Shown here: piece by piece, positions 20,477 through 29,303 of the stretch
Layout: the number at the start of each line of letters is the position of its first letter
Position numbering within the stretch: position 1 is the stretch's first letter
From: a virus
Length of the DNA: 34,950 nt
Reading direction: 5' to 3' (one strand)
Virus record (IMG/VR): IMGVR_UViG_3300033145_002781
Location: 1-34,950 of that record
Position numbers and translations under genes: made by a program
The notes under the pieces: model-generated
The model's database searches: none
What the model saw: the letters and a program-made list of their open reading frames with translations, nothing else
What the model was told of the DNA's origin: nothing

Positions 20477-21032
20477 AAACAACTTGCTTATTTTTTCTAA
20501 AGTTATGTGGGGGATTGCAGAGGATTTCGGCGGGAAGATATCTCCAGAGGGTATGAAAATGAGATTTAAAGCCCTTGAAGAATATTCTATTAACCAAATC
20601 ACAGCATCCGGAACATGGCTCATAAAAAACCGGCAGAAAACATTTCCGGCGGTTCCCACCACGAAGGAATTCATCGACGTGATCGAGGGTTGGGAAAAGC
20701 CAAAAATCAGCACTGAAAGCAAGGCGGAGATCCAGGCCGCGAATGTCCTTGCCTGTTTACGACGTTGGGGCCGGAACTGGAAGCCTGAATTTTCAGATCC
20801 TGTAACACAAATACTCATGACTGAGCGATGGCCCTGGTACAGATGGGCACTGTCGCTGAAAGAAGATCAGGAACAATGGTGGAAAAAAGATTTTATGCTT
20901 CTTTATAAAGCCTACACTGAAGAGGAAAAAGCAACCCAGATGATGTTAGAGGCGCCGGTCATTGGACTGGGAAAAATCGGAGTAAGCAACGTAAAAAAAA
21001 TAGCCAGTTCAATTGCCCGGAGGATGGAATGA
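20463..21032 (+). CDS. Probable replication P-like helicase loader
   Basis: A 189-residue protein. LLIFSKVMWGIAEDFGGKISPEGMKMRFKALEEYS and FPAVPTTKEFIDVIEG are reminiscent of phage replication P/DUF6475-type proteins, in which a short helical domain precedes a helicase-binding part. The first 60 residues are the best match. It overlaps the initiator gene and its stop overlaps the resolvase start (ATGA). GCAGGAGGC lies just before the ATG. Confidence 0.55.
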   Translation: MKNTKNNLLIFSKVMWGIAEDFGGKISPEGMKMRFKALEEYSINQITASGTWLIKNRQKTFPAVPTTKEFIDVIEGWEKPKISTESKAEIQAANVLACLRRWGRNWKPEFSDPVTQILMTERWPWYRWALSLKEDQEQWWKKDFMLLYKAYTEEEKATQMMLEAPVIGLGKIGVSNVKKIASSIARRME

Positions 21033-21730
21033 CAAAAATCCGGAAACTAATGCTTAATGCCCCCAAGTGTCCCGCTTGTGGGAAGAAAAAATACCCTGGC
21101 AGGCAGGTAGCAATAGCGGCAGCAAGGGTTCTGTCTGTGGAAAAAGGGGTACCCGTTGATGCGTATTATTGCCGGGACGGCCATTGCTGGCACATAGGCC
21201 GGTCAAACAAACAAGAGCTGTATAAGATCGTAGAGGCCAGAAGGGATGACATGATAACAAAAAACGTAGCAACCATAGGTATTGACCCGGGGCAAACAGG
21301 GGCCATAGCTCTTGTGAGCGGCTCAAACCTCTCTGTTTGGGATTATACGAGCATAGAAACAGCCGCGGATAAAATAAGCGCCCTCAATGAGCGGTTCGAT
21401 ATAAAATTTGCCATTCTCGAAAAAGTCTGGCCTCAACCCAACGATGAACCCAAACGCCTGAATGTCCTGATCCGGAACGCAGCCATGTGGGATACTCTGC
21501 TGCATATCAATGATATCCCACACGAAGAATATGCGCCGTCGACCTGGCGTGCGGGTCTGGTCAGTAAGCGCAAGAGATACAAGAAAGAGAACTATATCTT
21601 GACCGCAAGCAGGCTATTCCCTGCGTTTGTTGGGGTTTTTACCAGGCACGATAGAGCTGAGGCAGCCCTGATGGCATACCGAGCCTGGAGGCATGTCGAG
21701 GCTGGCTGGGAAACGAGGAAAAAGGCATAA
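21029..21730 (+). CDS. Zinc-ribbon/RuvC-like Holliday junction resolvase
   Basis: A 233-residue protein of two parts. Residues 1-65 carry a zinc knuckle (CPACGKKKYPGR then YYCRDGHCWHIGR). Residues about 75-230 are a RuvC/RNase-H-fold resolvase: TIGIDPGQTGAIAL gives the first Asp, FAILEKVWPQ the Glu, and RHDRAEAALMAYRAW the late His/Asp. It should resolve branched recombination or replication intermediates before packaging. An internal ATG at 21251, with GAAGGGA just before it, could produce the RuvC part alone. The gene overlaps the loader gene (ATGA). Confidence 0.8.
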   Translation: MTKIRKLMLNAPKCPACGKKKYPGRQVAIAAARVLSVEKGVPVDAYYCRDGHCWHIGRSNKQELYKIVEARRDDMITKNVATIGIDPGQTGAIALVSGSNLSVWDYTSIETAADKISALNERFDIKFAILEKVWPQPNDEPKRLNVLIRNAAMWDTLLHINDIPHEEYAPSTWRAGLVSKRKRYKKENYILTASRLFPAFVGVFTRHDRAEAALMAYRAWRHVEAGWETRKKA

Positions 21731-21803
21731 TAAGACTGAGTGGGGAAAAATTAAAAGAATTAACCCGGGAAGACATATTTAAACCAGGAATAGGAGGTCT
21801 CTG

Positions 21804-22025
21804 ATGTTGTGCCCATATTGCAAGGAGTCGCATAAACACCGCGTGCTCGACACAGACACAAAGATAGGTCCGTGTATTCTCCGGCAGCGAGAATGTCTCG
21901 GTTGTGGCGAGAGGTTCAGCTCTGTTGAGTATCCAACCGACGCAGAAGGTTGGCGGCGCCTGTATGATGCGTTTGTGCGGCCTGCCCAGGAGCGGGCCAG
22001 GAAACTGGAAAGGGCAAATGGATGA
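21804..22025 (+). CDS. NrdR-like zinc-ribbon protein without ATP-cone
   Basis: A 73-residue protein that matches the first domain of the ribonucleotide-reductase repressor NrdR: MLCPYCKE, HRVLDTDTKIGPCILRQREC and LGCGERFSSVE. The ATP-cone that makes up the rest of NrdR (about 150 residues in total) is missing, replaced by a short charged helix. It could bind DNA at NrdR-type sites or act as a packaging/late regulator. AATAGGAGGTCTCTG precedes the ATG. It overlaps the small terminase gene by four bases. Confidence 0.72.
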   Translation: MLCPYCKESHKHRVLDTDTKIGPCILRQRECLGCGERFSSVEYPTDAEGWRRLYDAFVRPAQERARKLERANG

Positions 22026-22678
22026 ATCAGGCTATTACACCCCCGGCTCACCTGCCGCCCAAGCAGCAGCTATTTTACGTGTATTATCTACAGACACTCA
22101 ATGCTGTTCAGTCTGCTATCAAAGCTGGATACTCTAAAAATACTGCACTGAAATCAGCGTATCTTTGGGTTGGGAAAAATCTGGAAAAGTGCCCCAAGGC
22201 ATACCAACCCTTGTGCCAAGCTATCAACGAGTCCAAAGCCCACATGATTGAAAAGGTGGCTCTAACGCCCGCCAGGGTGCTTGAGGAATGGATGTCAATT
22301 GCTTTTTTTAACCTGCAGGACATATTCGACCAGGAGACAGGAAACCCCCTGCCTATTAATGAGCTGCCACCAGAAGCGGTTTCAGCTTTAGAGTCCCTGC
22401 AGGTCTTGAAAGAAAGCTCGAAAATTGAGGGTCAGGCCGAGGTGAATACGGCCATGGTTAAGTTTAAGGCGCACCAGAAAACAAAGGCACTTGAATTTTT
22501 ATCAAAATATTTGAGGATAGACCCCACCCATGACTACAAAAAAGGCGGATACAACCAGGCCGGCTCGTCAGAAACAGAGGTGATAGGCAAGGTTTTAAGG
22601 CGAATTGGCGGGAGAACCAGGGGGCTGCCGGCTCCAGTACGGGAAATCCCGGAAAATTTTAATTTAGAAGGAGAATAA
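22022..22678 (+). CDS. terS: Small terminase subunit
   Basis: A 218-residue protein. PPKQQLFYVYYLQTLNAVQSAIKAGYSKNTALKSAYLW is the HTH-like DNA-recognition region typical of small terminases (about residues 12-50). A helical oligomerisation region and a basic tail (RRIGGRTRGL) follow. It sits two genes upstream of the large terminase and overlaps the NrdR-like gene (ATGA). It should select phage DNA for packaging. Confidence 0.82.
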   Translation: MNQAITPPAHLPPKQQLFYVYYLQTLNAVQSAIKAGYSKNTALKSAYLWVGKNLEKCPKAYQPLCQAINESKAHMIEKVALTPARVLEEWMSIAFFNLQDIFDQETGNPLPINELPPEAVSALESLQVLKESSKIEGQAEVNTAMVKFKAHQKTKALEFLSKYLRIDPTHDYKKGGYNQAGSSETEVIGKVLRRIGGRTRGLPAPVREIPENFNLEGE

Positions 22679-22679
22679 C

Positions 22680-23120
22680 GTGACAACTATTGCTTATAAG
22701 GACGGCCTTATTGCCTATGATTCCAGGATGACAGAGGGCAACATTATCATCTATAACGACTATAACAAGCACACAGAGGTTGACGGTGTGCATTTTTTCT
22801 TTACAGGCGCAGACGCAGAATATCAAGATTTGATCAATGCTTATTTCGGGAGAGCCTTCGCACCAGGAATAGATGCTGGTGCTATCGTTGTTGATGGTGG
22901 AAATATTTTTAGTTGCGGCGTCGTGTCCCGTGACGAATTCTACAAAGCCCCGCTTGAAAAAGAAAAACCATATGCGCTGGGAAGTGGCTCCCCCTATGCA
23001 TATACCGCCATGGACATGGGTGCACCAGCCGGCAAGGCAGTCGAGATGGCAAAAAAAAGAGACACCCGGACAGGCGGAGAGGTGAGAGTTTTTTCTATTA
23101 ACGGAGCCAGGAGCAAATAA
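22680..23120 (+). CDS. HslV/proteasome-β-like N-terminal-threonine hydrolase
   Basis: A 146-residue protein starting with GTG, one base after the small terminase stop, behind AGAAGGAGAA. MTTIAYKDGLIAYDSRMTEG matches the N-terminus of HslV: removing Met would expose the catalytic Thr, with Asp13 (DSR) and Lys29 (YNKH) in the usual D17/K33 positions. YALGSGSPYAYTAMDMGA and RDTRTGGEVRVFSING match the rest of the fold. No HslU-type ATPase is in the window. It is only slightly shorter than HslV (about 175 residues). Prohead processing or turnover of host factors is possible; its place between the terminase genes is unusual for a protease. Confidence 0.82.
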   Translation: MTTIAYKDGLIAYDSRMTEGNIIIYNDYNKHTEVDGVHFFFTGADAEYQDLINAYFGRAFAPGIDAGAIVVDGGNIFSCGVVSRDEFYKAPLEKEKPYALGSGSPYAYTAMDMGAPAGKAVEMAKKRDTRTGGEVRVFSINGARSK

Positions 23121-23125
23121 CCAAA

Positions 23126-24814
23126 ATGCAGGTAGGATACAAACGAAAACTATATCAGCCCTTCATCGACGAAGAAACCGGTGTTTTGGTCGATTTTTCA
23201 GATGACGTCACCGGGACCGGCATTCTGCACCCCGACGATCCTGCATTAGATCGAGAGGGGAAAGACGGGCAGCATCACCTTGAATTCGAAGATGCCGCCG
23301 ACATGGAGGCAAAGCTTTCGGATAAATGGTGGCGGCTGAACAACCTGTACTATATCATCGACGCAAAAGGCGATAAGGTTCTGTTCAAACCCAATTACAG
23401 CCAGTGGCTTTTCTACAACAATCTCTGGTATATGAACCTGATCCTCAAGGCCCGGCAGCTCGGATTTACCACGTTTATTGATATCTATATCCTGGATGAA
23501 TGCCTTTTTAATCCCAACATCGAGGCCGGGATCGTTGCACACAACAGGGAGGATGCCGGGAAGATCCTCCGCCGGAAGATCCTCTTTCCCTACAACAATC
23601 TACCTGAGTGGTTGAAAGAAGCCAGGCCCCTGATCACAAAATCAAAAAGCGAGATGGAGTTCAAGCACTCTGACACAGATTCTTCTGTCCTCAGTGTCGG
23701 CACGTCTTTCCGATCCGGTACCTGCCACCTCCTCCATATTAGCGAGTTTGGGAAAATATGCGCCCAGTATCCCGCGAAAGCAGAGGAAATTGTATCGGGC
23801 GCCCTAGAGGCTATCCATACAGAAAATAGGCAATGCCTGTCGTTTATCGAGTCGACGGCAGAGGGCCGGCAGGGTTATTTTTATGATTATTGCCAGGAGG
23901 CCCAGAAATTCCAACTCATGAATATCAAGCTCTCCCCGCTTGATTACCGGTTTCATTTCTATCCATGGTACGAAAACCCGGGCAATGCCTCATCAACGCC
24001 CAGGGTGATCACTGACCACATGTCCAAGTATTTTGCCAGGATGGAGGCGGAGATAGGGGAAAAGCTGACACCCGAGCAGAAATACTGGTATGTGGCCAAA
24101 GAGGCTAAGCTTGGGGAGTTGATGAAGCGGGAGCATCCGTTCACTCCCAAAGAAGCATTTGAGCAGGCTATCCTGGGGGCATATTTTGCCAGTCAGTTTG
24201 ACAAAATCCGCATGGACGGAAGAATATGCAATGTCCCTCACAATTCAGGGGTTGTTGTCGATACATGGTGGGACCTGGGCATCGGTGACGCCATGGCCAT
24301 CTGGTTCACACAAGATATTGGCCGGCAGATCCACGTCATTGACTATTACGAAAATTCCGGGGAAGGTATTGAATTCTATGCCAATATGCTTGCAGAAAAG
24401 CGCCTGACCCTGAAATATGAATACGGTACCCATAATGGGCCGCACGACCTGGCCAAGAGAGAGATAGGCACAGGTGTCGATATCTGGACATCAGCTGCCA
24501 ATATTGGGATCAAATTCAGGAAGATTCCAAGGACAAAATTCAAAAGGGACTCGATCAATGCAGCCAGGACAATCTTATCCTTGTGCTGGTTTGATCAGAC
24601 CAGGTGTGACAAAGGTATTATGCGCCTGGAGAATTACCGGAAGGAATGGAACCCATTATTACAATCATACAGAGACACTCCTCTGCACGACATTAACAGT
24701 AATTGCGCCGATGCCCTGCAGACCATGGGCATGGGACACAGGTTTAAGCTGGCACAATCAGCGGCACGTGTAATGAATACTGTCCAGCCTGTTTCGGCAG
24801 CTGGTTGGACATAA
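23126..24814 (+). CDS. terL: Large terminase subunit (packaging ATPase/nuclease)
   Basis: A 562-residue motor protein. Walker A-like KARQLGFTT is near residue 111, where phage terminases often read KSRQLGFTT, and Walker B LLHISEFGK is near residue 205. SFIESTAEG forms the coupling motif. The C-terminal RNase-H-like nuclease has DTWWDLGIGDAMAIWF (Asp) and NCADALQTMGM (late Asp). It should cut and pump DNA into the prohead through the portal encoded downstream. The ATG follows the protease stop by five bases. Confidence 0.93.
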   Translation: MQVGYKRKLYQPFIDEETGVLVDFSDDVTGTGILHPDDPALDREGKDGQHHLEFEDAADMEAKLSDKWWRLNNLYYIIDAKGDKVLFKPNYSQWLFYNNLWYMNLILKARQLGFTTFIDIYILDECLFNPNIEAGIVAHNREDAGKILRRKILFPYNNLPEWLKEARPLITKSKSEMEFKHSDTDSSVLSVGTSFRSGTCHLLHISEFGKICAQYPAKAEEIVSGALEAIHTENRQCLSFIESTAEGRQGYFYDYCQEAQKFQLMNIKLSPLDYRFHFYPWYENPGNASSTPRVITDHMSKYFARMEAEIGEKLTPEQKYWYVAKEAKLGELMKREHPFTPKEAFEQAILGAYFASQFDKIRMDGRICNVPHNSGVVVDTWWDLGIGDAMAIWFTQDIGRQIHVIDYYENSGEGIEFYANMLAEKRLTLKYEYGTHNGPHDLAKREIGTGVDIWTSAANIGIKFRKIPRTKFKRDSINAARTILSLCWFDQTRCDKGIMRLENYRKEWNPLLQSYRDTPLHDINSNCADALQTMGMGHRFKLAQSAARVMNTVQPVSAAGWT

Positions 24815-24854
24815 TATAACAGGGCGGGTAGGAAAAATAAAAAGGAGAAATATC

Positions 24855-25109
24855 ATGAGTGATTTATTTATTGGCATCAAGATCATCAAAGCAGAACCCA
24901 TGAACAAGTTTGAATTTTTGAAAAAATACAAAGGGGTGATAACCGGTCCGTCTCCCCCAGGGACTGAACTGGACCCGGGGTATCATGTTGTGTATCCGCA
25001 GCCAGACGGCAAAGAATACCATTCATGGAGCCCAAAAGAGGTTTTTGATAATTGTCACAGAAAGATCATGCCGTATGAACTTGACATGATTGCAAAAGAG
25101 AACAGGTAG
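24855..25109 (+). CDS. Small conserved phage protein, unknown
   Basis: An 84-residue protein. FIGIKIIKAEPMNKFEFLKKYKG at the start and YHVVYPQPDGKEYHSWSPKEVFD in the middle resemble a small protein found beside terminase/portal genes in many phages, which I know only as uncharacterised. AAAGGAGAAA precedes the ATG. It is probably soluble and small enough to be a head accessory or regulatory protein. Confidence 0.72.
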   Translation: MSDLFIGIKIIKAEPMNKFEFLKKYKGVITGPSPPGTELDPGYHVVYPQPDGKEYHSWSPKEVFDNCHRKIMPYELDMIAKENR

Positions 25110-25144
25110 TTTTTTACCCGCCCAGTTACACAAGGAGAAACATT

Positions 25145-27286
25145 ATGCAAAGCGCATTCGGAATGGTGCCAGTCGTCACCAACAATCAGTTAAGAGCGAA
25201 AGAAGATGCAGAGCTTAAGGCCAAAAAAGAGGCCCAGGAGCGGCAGGGCCGGCCCTTTATCCTTGGCCTTGTTCATGATCTTCGGGACAAGTGGGATGCC
25301 GCCAAGGCAGCCAAGCACGAAATTGAACAAGAGATGCTGACCGACATCAGAAACAGGAAAGGTGTGTATAGCGCCGCCAAGCTGGCAGAAATCAACAAAC
25401 AGGGTGGCAGCGCCATCTTCATGATGTTAGGGGAAGAAAAGGCCAGTGCTGTTACTGCCTGGTTGAAAGATATATACTTCGGTAACCCTAACAACAAAAT
25501 ATGGGGGACCAAGACCACGCCGGTTCCGGAATTAAACCCTGCCCAAAAAGCACAGATTGTCGAAAAGGTTATGGCTGAGGCTCAAACTGAAATGCGGGCC
25601 ATGGTTGAGGCCGAGATCCAGCAGGGCCTGATCAAGACAAACCAGCAGGCCAAGGAGCGCTTCAGCATGATGATGGTTGAGCGCATGGAAGAGCTGGCCG
25701 GAGAAGTTCAGGAAGCCGAGCAGGCAGCAGCCAACAAGGCTGAAAACAGGATCGAAACCAAGCTGGACGACATTATTGTTGAGTCCGGATTCAACAAGGT
25801 CCTCCAGTTGCTGCTTGATGACATCAACACATTCAAGTGCGCAATCCTCAAGGGCCCCATTCAGATGTCCAAAAAAAAGATAGTCTGGGATCATCGGCCG
25901 CCCGGACAGGGACCGGCCCATGCCCAATTACCGGCGCCTGGACAAGAAGGTGGGAAGCCAGAGCGCCCGGTTAAAGTCAAAGACGTTTTGTCCTGGAAAT
26001 TCGAGAGAGTGTCCGCTATGGACATCTACCCTTTGCCAGATGCAGAGAACTTCGACCAGGGTTTTTTTCAGCGGCACAGGCTGACCAAGAGTGCGCTATA
26101 TGCCATGAAAAAGATTCCGGGGTTTGATTCTGACGCGATTGACCTTGTTCTCAGGGATTATACAGCCGGGGCGGTTGACTGGCTGAATGTTTCCATTGAC
26201 CATGCCCGCCAGCGTCTTGAGGATCGGCCCGATGAATGGAGGAAGACCGGCGGCAAGATTGATGCTCTCCAATTCTGGGGGGATATCCAGGGCCTGCAGC
26301 TGCTTCAATATGGCATGGACCCGGAAAAAATAGAGGACCCCATGGTCTCATACAAATGCGAGGTCTGGCTGATAGACAAATATGTGATCAAGGCCGAGCT
26401 TAACGGCAACCCGCTGGGGAAGGTGCCTTATTTCAAGACCAGTTTCCGCCGGAATAACGGCAGTTTCTGGGGGAAATCCACACTATCATTGATCAAAGAC
26501 AGTATTGATGCCTGTAACGCATCCGCCAGGAATATGCTCAACAACGCGGCTATTTCGTCTGGACCGCAGGTGGGAGTTGATTACTCTCAGATCAGAGAAG
26601 GCGATCATGTGACCGGGATGTATCCCTGGAAGGTCTGGGCGTTTGACGGCAACGCGCCGGGTGGGATGAGTCAGAAGGACCCGATTAGGTTTTTTGTGCC
26701 GCCATCCACCCTGGCCGAGCTGATCAAGCTCTATACGTTTTTTTCCGAACAGGCCGATGAAAAGACGGGTGCGCCCAAGTATTCCTATGGCGGAAATCAG
26801 AAAGGCGGGCCGCTGGATACAGCCAGGGGGTTCACTATGATGATGAACTCTGTCGCCAGGGGGATCAAGTCTGTTGTCTCTAACATCGACGATGATATCA
26901 TCGCCCCTGCAATTATCTACCTGTATGAAATGCAGCTGCTGTATTCCAATGACCCTGAATGGTTTCAATCCGACCTGACTATTCTTGCCCAAGGCAGCAT
27001 CAGCCTGGTTATGAAAGAAGCCGCCGCTCTGAGACGGAATGAATTTTTGAACATTGCAATGAATCCCACCGTCCTGCAAGTCATTGGCATTGAGGGCTTT
27101 GCTGAGATATTGAGAGCGGTCGCAGAAGGCCTTGATCTGCCGAGCGGCAATATTGTTCCGTCCAAAGAAACCATAGCCAGAAAAGCAAAACTTGCGCAAC
27201 TAACCGCCACGGCAGGGAAAGAAGAAGGCAAGCCCGGCAAAGATGAAGAAAACACACAGAAAGGACAAAGCGATGGGGAAGACTGA
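25145..27286 (+). CDS. Portal protein (podovirus type)
   Basis: A 713-residue portal, in the size class of P22 (about 725 residues) and N4-like portals. An N-terminal charged coiled-coil region (about residues 15-60) is followed by a long Glu/Gln-rich insertion (about 140-220). KAELNGNPLGKVPYFKTSFRRNNGSFWGKS and PKYSYGGNQKGGPLDTARGFTMMMN in the second half match the conserved portal core. It should form the twelve-fold ring through which DNA enters and to which the short tail attaches. CACAAGGAGAAAC precedes the ATG. Confidence 0.87.
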   Translation: MQSAFGMVPVVTNNQLRAKEDAELKAKKEAQERQGRPFILGLVHDLRDKWDAAKAAKHEIEQEMLTDIRNRKGVYSAAKLAEINKQGGSAIFMMLGEEKASAVTAWLKDIYFGNPNNKIWGTKTTPVPELNPAQKAQIVEKVMAEAQTEMRAMVEAEIQQGLIKTNQQAKERFSMMMVERMEELAGEVQEAEQAAANKAENRIETKLDDIIVESGFNKVLQLLLDDINTFKCAILKGPIQMSKKKIVWDHRPPGQGPAHAQLPAPGQEGGKPERPVKVKDVLSWKFERVSAMDIYPLPDAENFDQGFFQRHRLTKSALYAMKKIPGFDSDAIDLVLRDYTAGAVDWLNVSIDHARQRLEDRPDEWRKTGGKIDALQFWGDIQGLQLLQYGMDPEKIEDPMVSYKCEVWLIDKYVIKAELNGNPLGKVPYFKTSFRRNNGSFWGKSTLSLIKDSIDACNASARNMLNNAAISSGPQVGVDYSQIREGDHVTGMYPWKVWAFDGNAPGGMSQKDPIRFFVPPSTLAELIKLYTFFSEQADEKTGAPKYSYGGNQKGGPLDTARGFTMMMNSVARGIKSVVSNIDDDIIAPAIIYLYEMQLLYSNDPEWFQSDLTILAQGSISLVMKEAAALRRNEFLNIAMNPTVLQVIGIEGFAEILRAVAEGLDLPSGNIVPSKETIARKAKLAQLTATAGKEEGKPGKDEENTQKGQSDGED

Positions 27287-27785
27287 AGAAAAAGAGGCGG
27301 AGGTAAAGGCCGCCGAAGAGAACGTCCCGCAATATATTTCTAATCAGACTGTAGGGGAAATGGGGGATCAGGACCGGGATAACTTCGACTATTTGATGCA
27401 GAACAAGACGTTTATCAAGAGGTTTAATGGCCCGTCTCCGCAAAAGGTATTAGATGCGGCCATGAGGTTTTCAGGCGCATGCCTGGATGCAATTCTGCGG
27501 CACTATGGGTTCAAAATGACGCAGAAACTGGCTCAAAACCCTGGCATGGTAGACAGGCTCCTGAAAGAGCGCTACAAGCTGCGAATCGAAACTCGGAGGT
27601 ATCCCCCGGAAGAAGAAGTTTATCAGACCGGCATATATGTTTTGAAGTTGAGGGCAGCCGGGGCCGGAGACATGATCGATCATGAGATTGTCGGTTTTGT
27701 CTCTGAGCCGTTTGTCTGGAAGCAGGGCGGGAAAATTATTCAACTTCAGCCAGATATTTGTGTAAGGACCACATATTCGCTATGA
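27273..27785 (+). CDS. Hypothetical protein downstream of portal
   Basis: A 170-residue protein. The ATG at 27273 is chosen because GAAAGGACAAAG precedes it; an in-frame ATG at 27243 lies deeper inside the portal gene. The first 30 residues are charged, then LDAAMRFSGACLDAILRHYGFKM and a β-rich end. No motif is recognised. It overlaps the portal by 14 bases and the next gene by four (ATGA), so it is probably co-translated with the head genes. Confidence 0.65.
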   Translation: MGKTEEKEAEVKAAEENVPQYISNQTVGEMGDQDRDNFDYLMQNKTFIKRFNGPSPQKVLDAAMRFSGACLDAILRHYGFKMTQKLAQNPGMVDRLLKERYKLRIETRRYPPEEEVYQTGIYVLKLRAAGAGDMIDHEIVGFVSEPFVWKQGGKIIQLQPDICVRTTYSL

Positions 27786-28033
27786 TTAGGAACCTAAACA
27801 CTAATTTACCAGAAGACCAGGCTGTGTTGGCGGCGTTTGCAACCCTTTCTTTCAGCCACGAATGGAAGTCTGTTATAAAACCCTACCTGGATGAGGAGCT
27901 ACACAAGCTGGATGTGGCCAACCGGACAGCAGAGCCATATATGGCCACAAGGTTAGGGGCTGCTGCGGAAACACTGCAGGCCATCATTGATAAGTTTGAC
28001 CGGGCAGTGGACATCATTGGCAATATGAAATAA
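27782..28033 (+). CDS. Small helical protein, head module
   Basis: An 83-residue, all-helical protein starting in the ATGA overlap with its neighbour. PEDQAVLAAFATLSFSHEWKSVIKPYLDEELHKLD and a second helix (AAAETLQAIIDKFDRAVDII) resemble small uncharacterised head-module proteins of podoviruses. The gene ends one base before a terminator. Confidence 0.62.
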   Translation: MIRNLNTNLPEDQAVLAAFATLSFSHEWKSVIKPYLDEELHKLDVANRTAEPYMATRLGAAAETLQAIIDKFDRAVDIIGNMK

Positions 28034-28034
28034 T

Positions 28035-28065
28035 CCCGGCGGGTTGAGGCTCTGCCGGGCTTTTT
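28035..28065 (+). terminator. Rho-independent terminator between portal and scaffold modules
   Basis: CCCGGC (28035-28040) pairs with GCCGGG (28054-28059) across a 13-nt loop and is followed by CTTTTTG. It starts two bases after the stop of the small helical gene. The stretch 28066-28283 holds no gene I can support; scaffold and coat expression would need readthrough or a promoter in it. Confidence 0.78.
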
Positions 28066-28283
28066 GTATTCCTGCCGAAAGCCCAATCTAACATATACCG
28101 CTATGTCGGTCAGAAACATTGCCTGCCTTTAATTTTCTCTATATCAACATTAATAGGACAGCTTACGGCCCTGTACACCGGGACAGGCCAGACACCCCAG
28201 CACCCTTGAGCGCAAAAGGACATGTGGAGGCGGCACCCCGGCCAGGAACCAAGACCCTTACCCCAAACAGGAGAAGCCAAAAA

Positions 28284-29294
28284 ATGGCAGTACCCGATCA
28301 AGTTAAAGCCATGAGCCAGAATGCAGACGATCTGCAAACCGCCTTGGCAAAAGAATCGACCCCAAAAGATGGGACAGTGCCACCAGCAACCCCGGAACCC
28401 GGGACAGTGCCTGAGACACCCCCAGCAAGGCAAGATTCACCACCAGACAATAACCAGCCAGCGCAGCAACCTAATCTTGAACAGCAGTATAAATCTCTTC
28501 TCGGTAGAGTCGAGGCACAGGCCTCGCAACTCAAAGACTTGCGGGCTCAAAACGACCTGCTTTACAAACAAGTCTCTGAATTGAACCGTGAAAAACTTAC
28601 ACTCGAACAGGACCTTCAGGATGCAAAAGCACAGGCTACAAAAGAACCACCCACTGACACGGATGTAGACTCTGACCCAAAATTGCTCGATGTCGAGCAG
28701 ATGGCTAAGTATGGCGCAGAATTCGGAGAGATGGCCAAAGCATTGAATAATGTCATGACCTACCAGCAAGCCGCCAAGCCAACCCAGCCCGATATCACAA
28801 CACCTGCTCCTCAAGAAGGCGTTACACTTAATATGCTCAAAACCTCTATTATAGCAGACGTTTTCGCTGTCCATGGCATTGACTATAATGCCATGGACAG
28901 CTCCAAGGAGTTCATCGGCTGGCTTGCTCAATTTGACGCTACCACCGGAGCTCAGAACGGAGCTGCATGGAACGAGGCAATTGCGGTCAGGGACAAGGCA
29001 GCGTGCCTGCGGGTCATAAATAATTTCCTTGTTTCCGAAGCTGGCCAGGCCTATCAGGCAGCGGCCCTATCGACACCTGAGCCGGGGATTACCCCAAACC
29101 AACAGCCAACCATTCCCCAGTCCGGGGAAGACCCGACCCAGACTCCTCAACAAGGAGAGATCTGGACAAAGGAAAAAGTGACTGCTTTTTTCAAAAAGCT
29201 GGCTGGCGGGGGGTTTAAAGACAACCCGGAAGAGGCAAAAAAGATAGAAGCTGACATCTTTGCAGCCCAGGGCACAGATCGGTACCAAGGGTAA
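28284..29294 (+). CDS. Head scaffolding protein
   Basis: A 336-residue, acidic, Pro/Gln/Ala-rich protein. A disordered start (residues about 20-70, rich in PPATPEPG-type repeats) leads into a coiled coil (LGRVEAQASQLKDLRAQ..., then LNREKLTLEQDLQDA; about 75-125). A mixed helical C-terminus ends in a charged tail (TKEKVTAFFKKLAGGGFKD). Composition and place directly before the coat gene fit scaffold proteins of P22/T7-type phages. The ATG at 28284 has AGGAG upstream; a 55-codon upstream extension has no ribosome site and looks like non-coding sequence. Confidence 0.8.
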   Translation: MAVPDQVKAMSQNADDLQTALAKESTPKDGTVPPATPEPGTVPETPPARQDSPPDNNQPAQQPNLEQQYKSLLGRVEAQASQLKDLRAQNDLLYKQVSELNREKLTLEQDLQDAKAQATKEPPTDTDVDSDPKLLDVEQMAKYGAEFGEMAKALNNVMTYQQAAKPTQPDITTPAPQEGVTLNMLKTSIIADVFAVHGIDYNAMDSSKEFIGWLAQFDATTGAQNGAAWNEAIAVRDKAACLRVINNFLVSEAGQAYQAAALSTPEPGITPNQQPTIPQSGEDPTQTPQQGEIWTKEKVTAFFKKLAGGGFKDNPEEAKKIEADIFAAQGTDRYQG

Positions 29295-29303
29295 GGAGAA
29301 CCC

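Noticed and set aside
28119-28283. A 55-codon upstream extension of the scaffold gene
   Set aside because: No ribosome site, Pro/Arg-rich composition unlike the gene, and an AGGAG-preceded ATG at 28284 gives the expected scaffold start.
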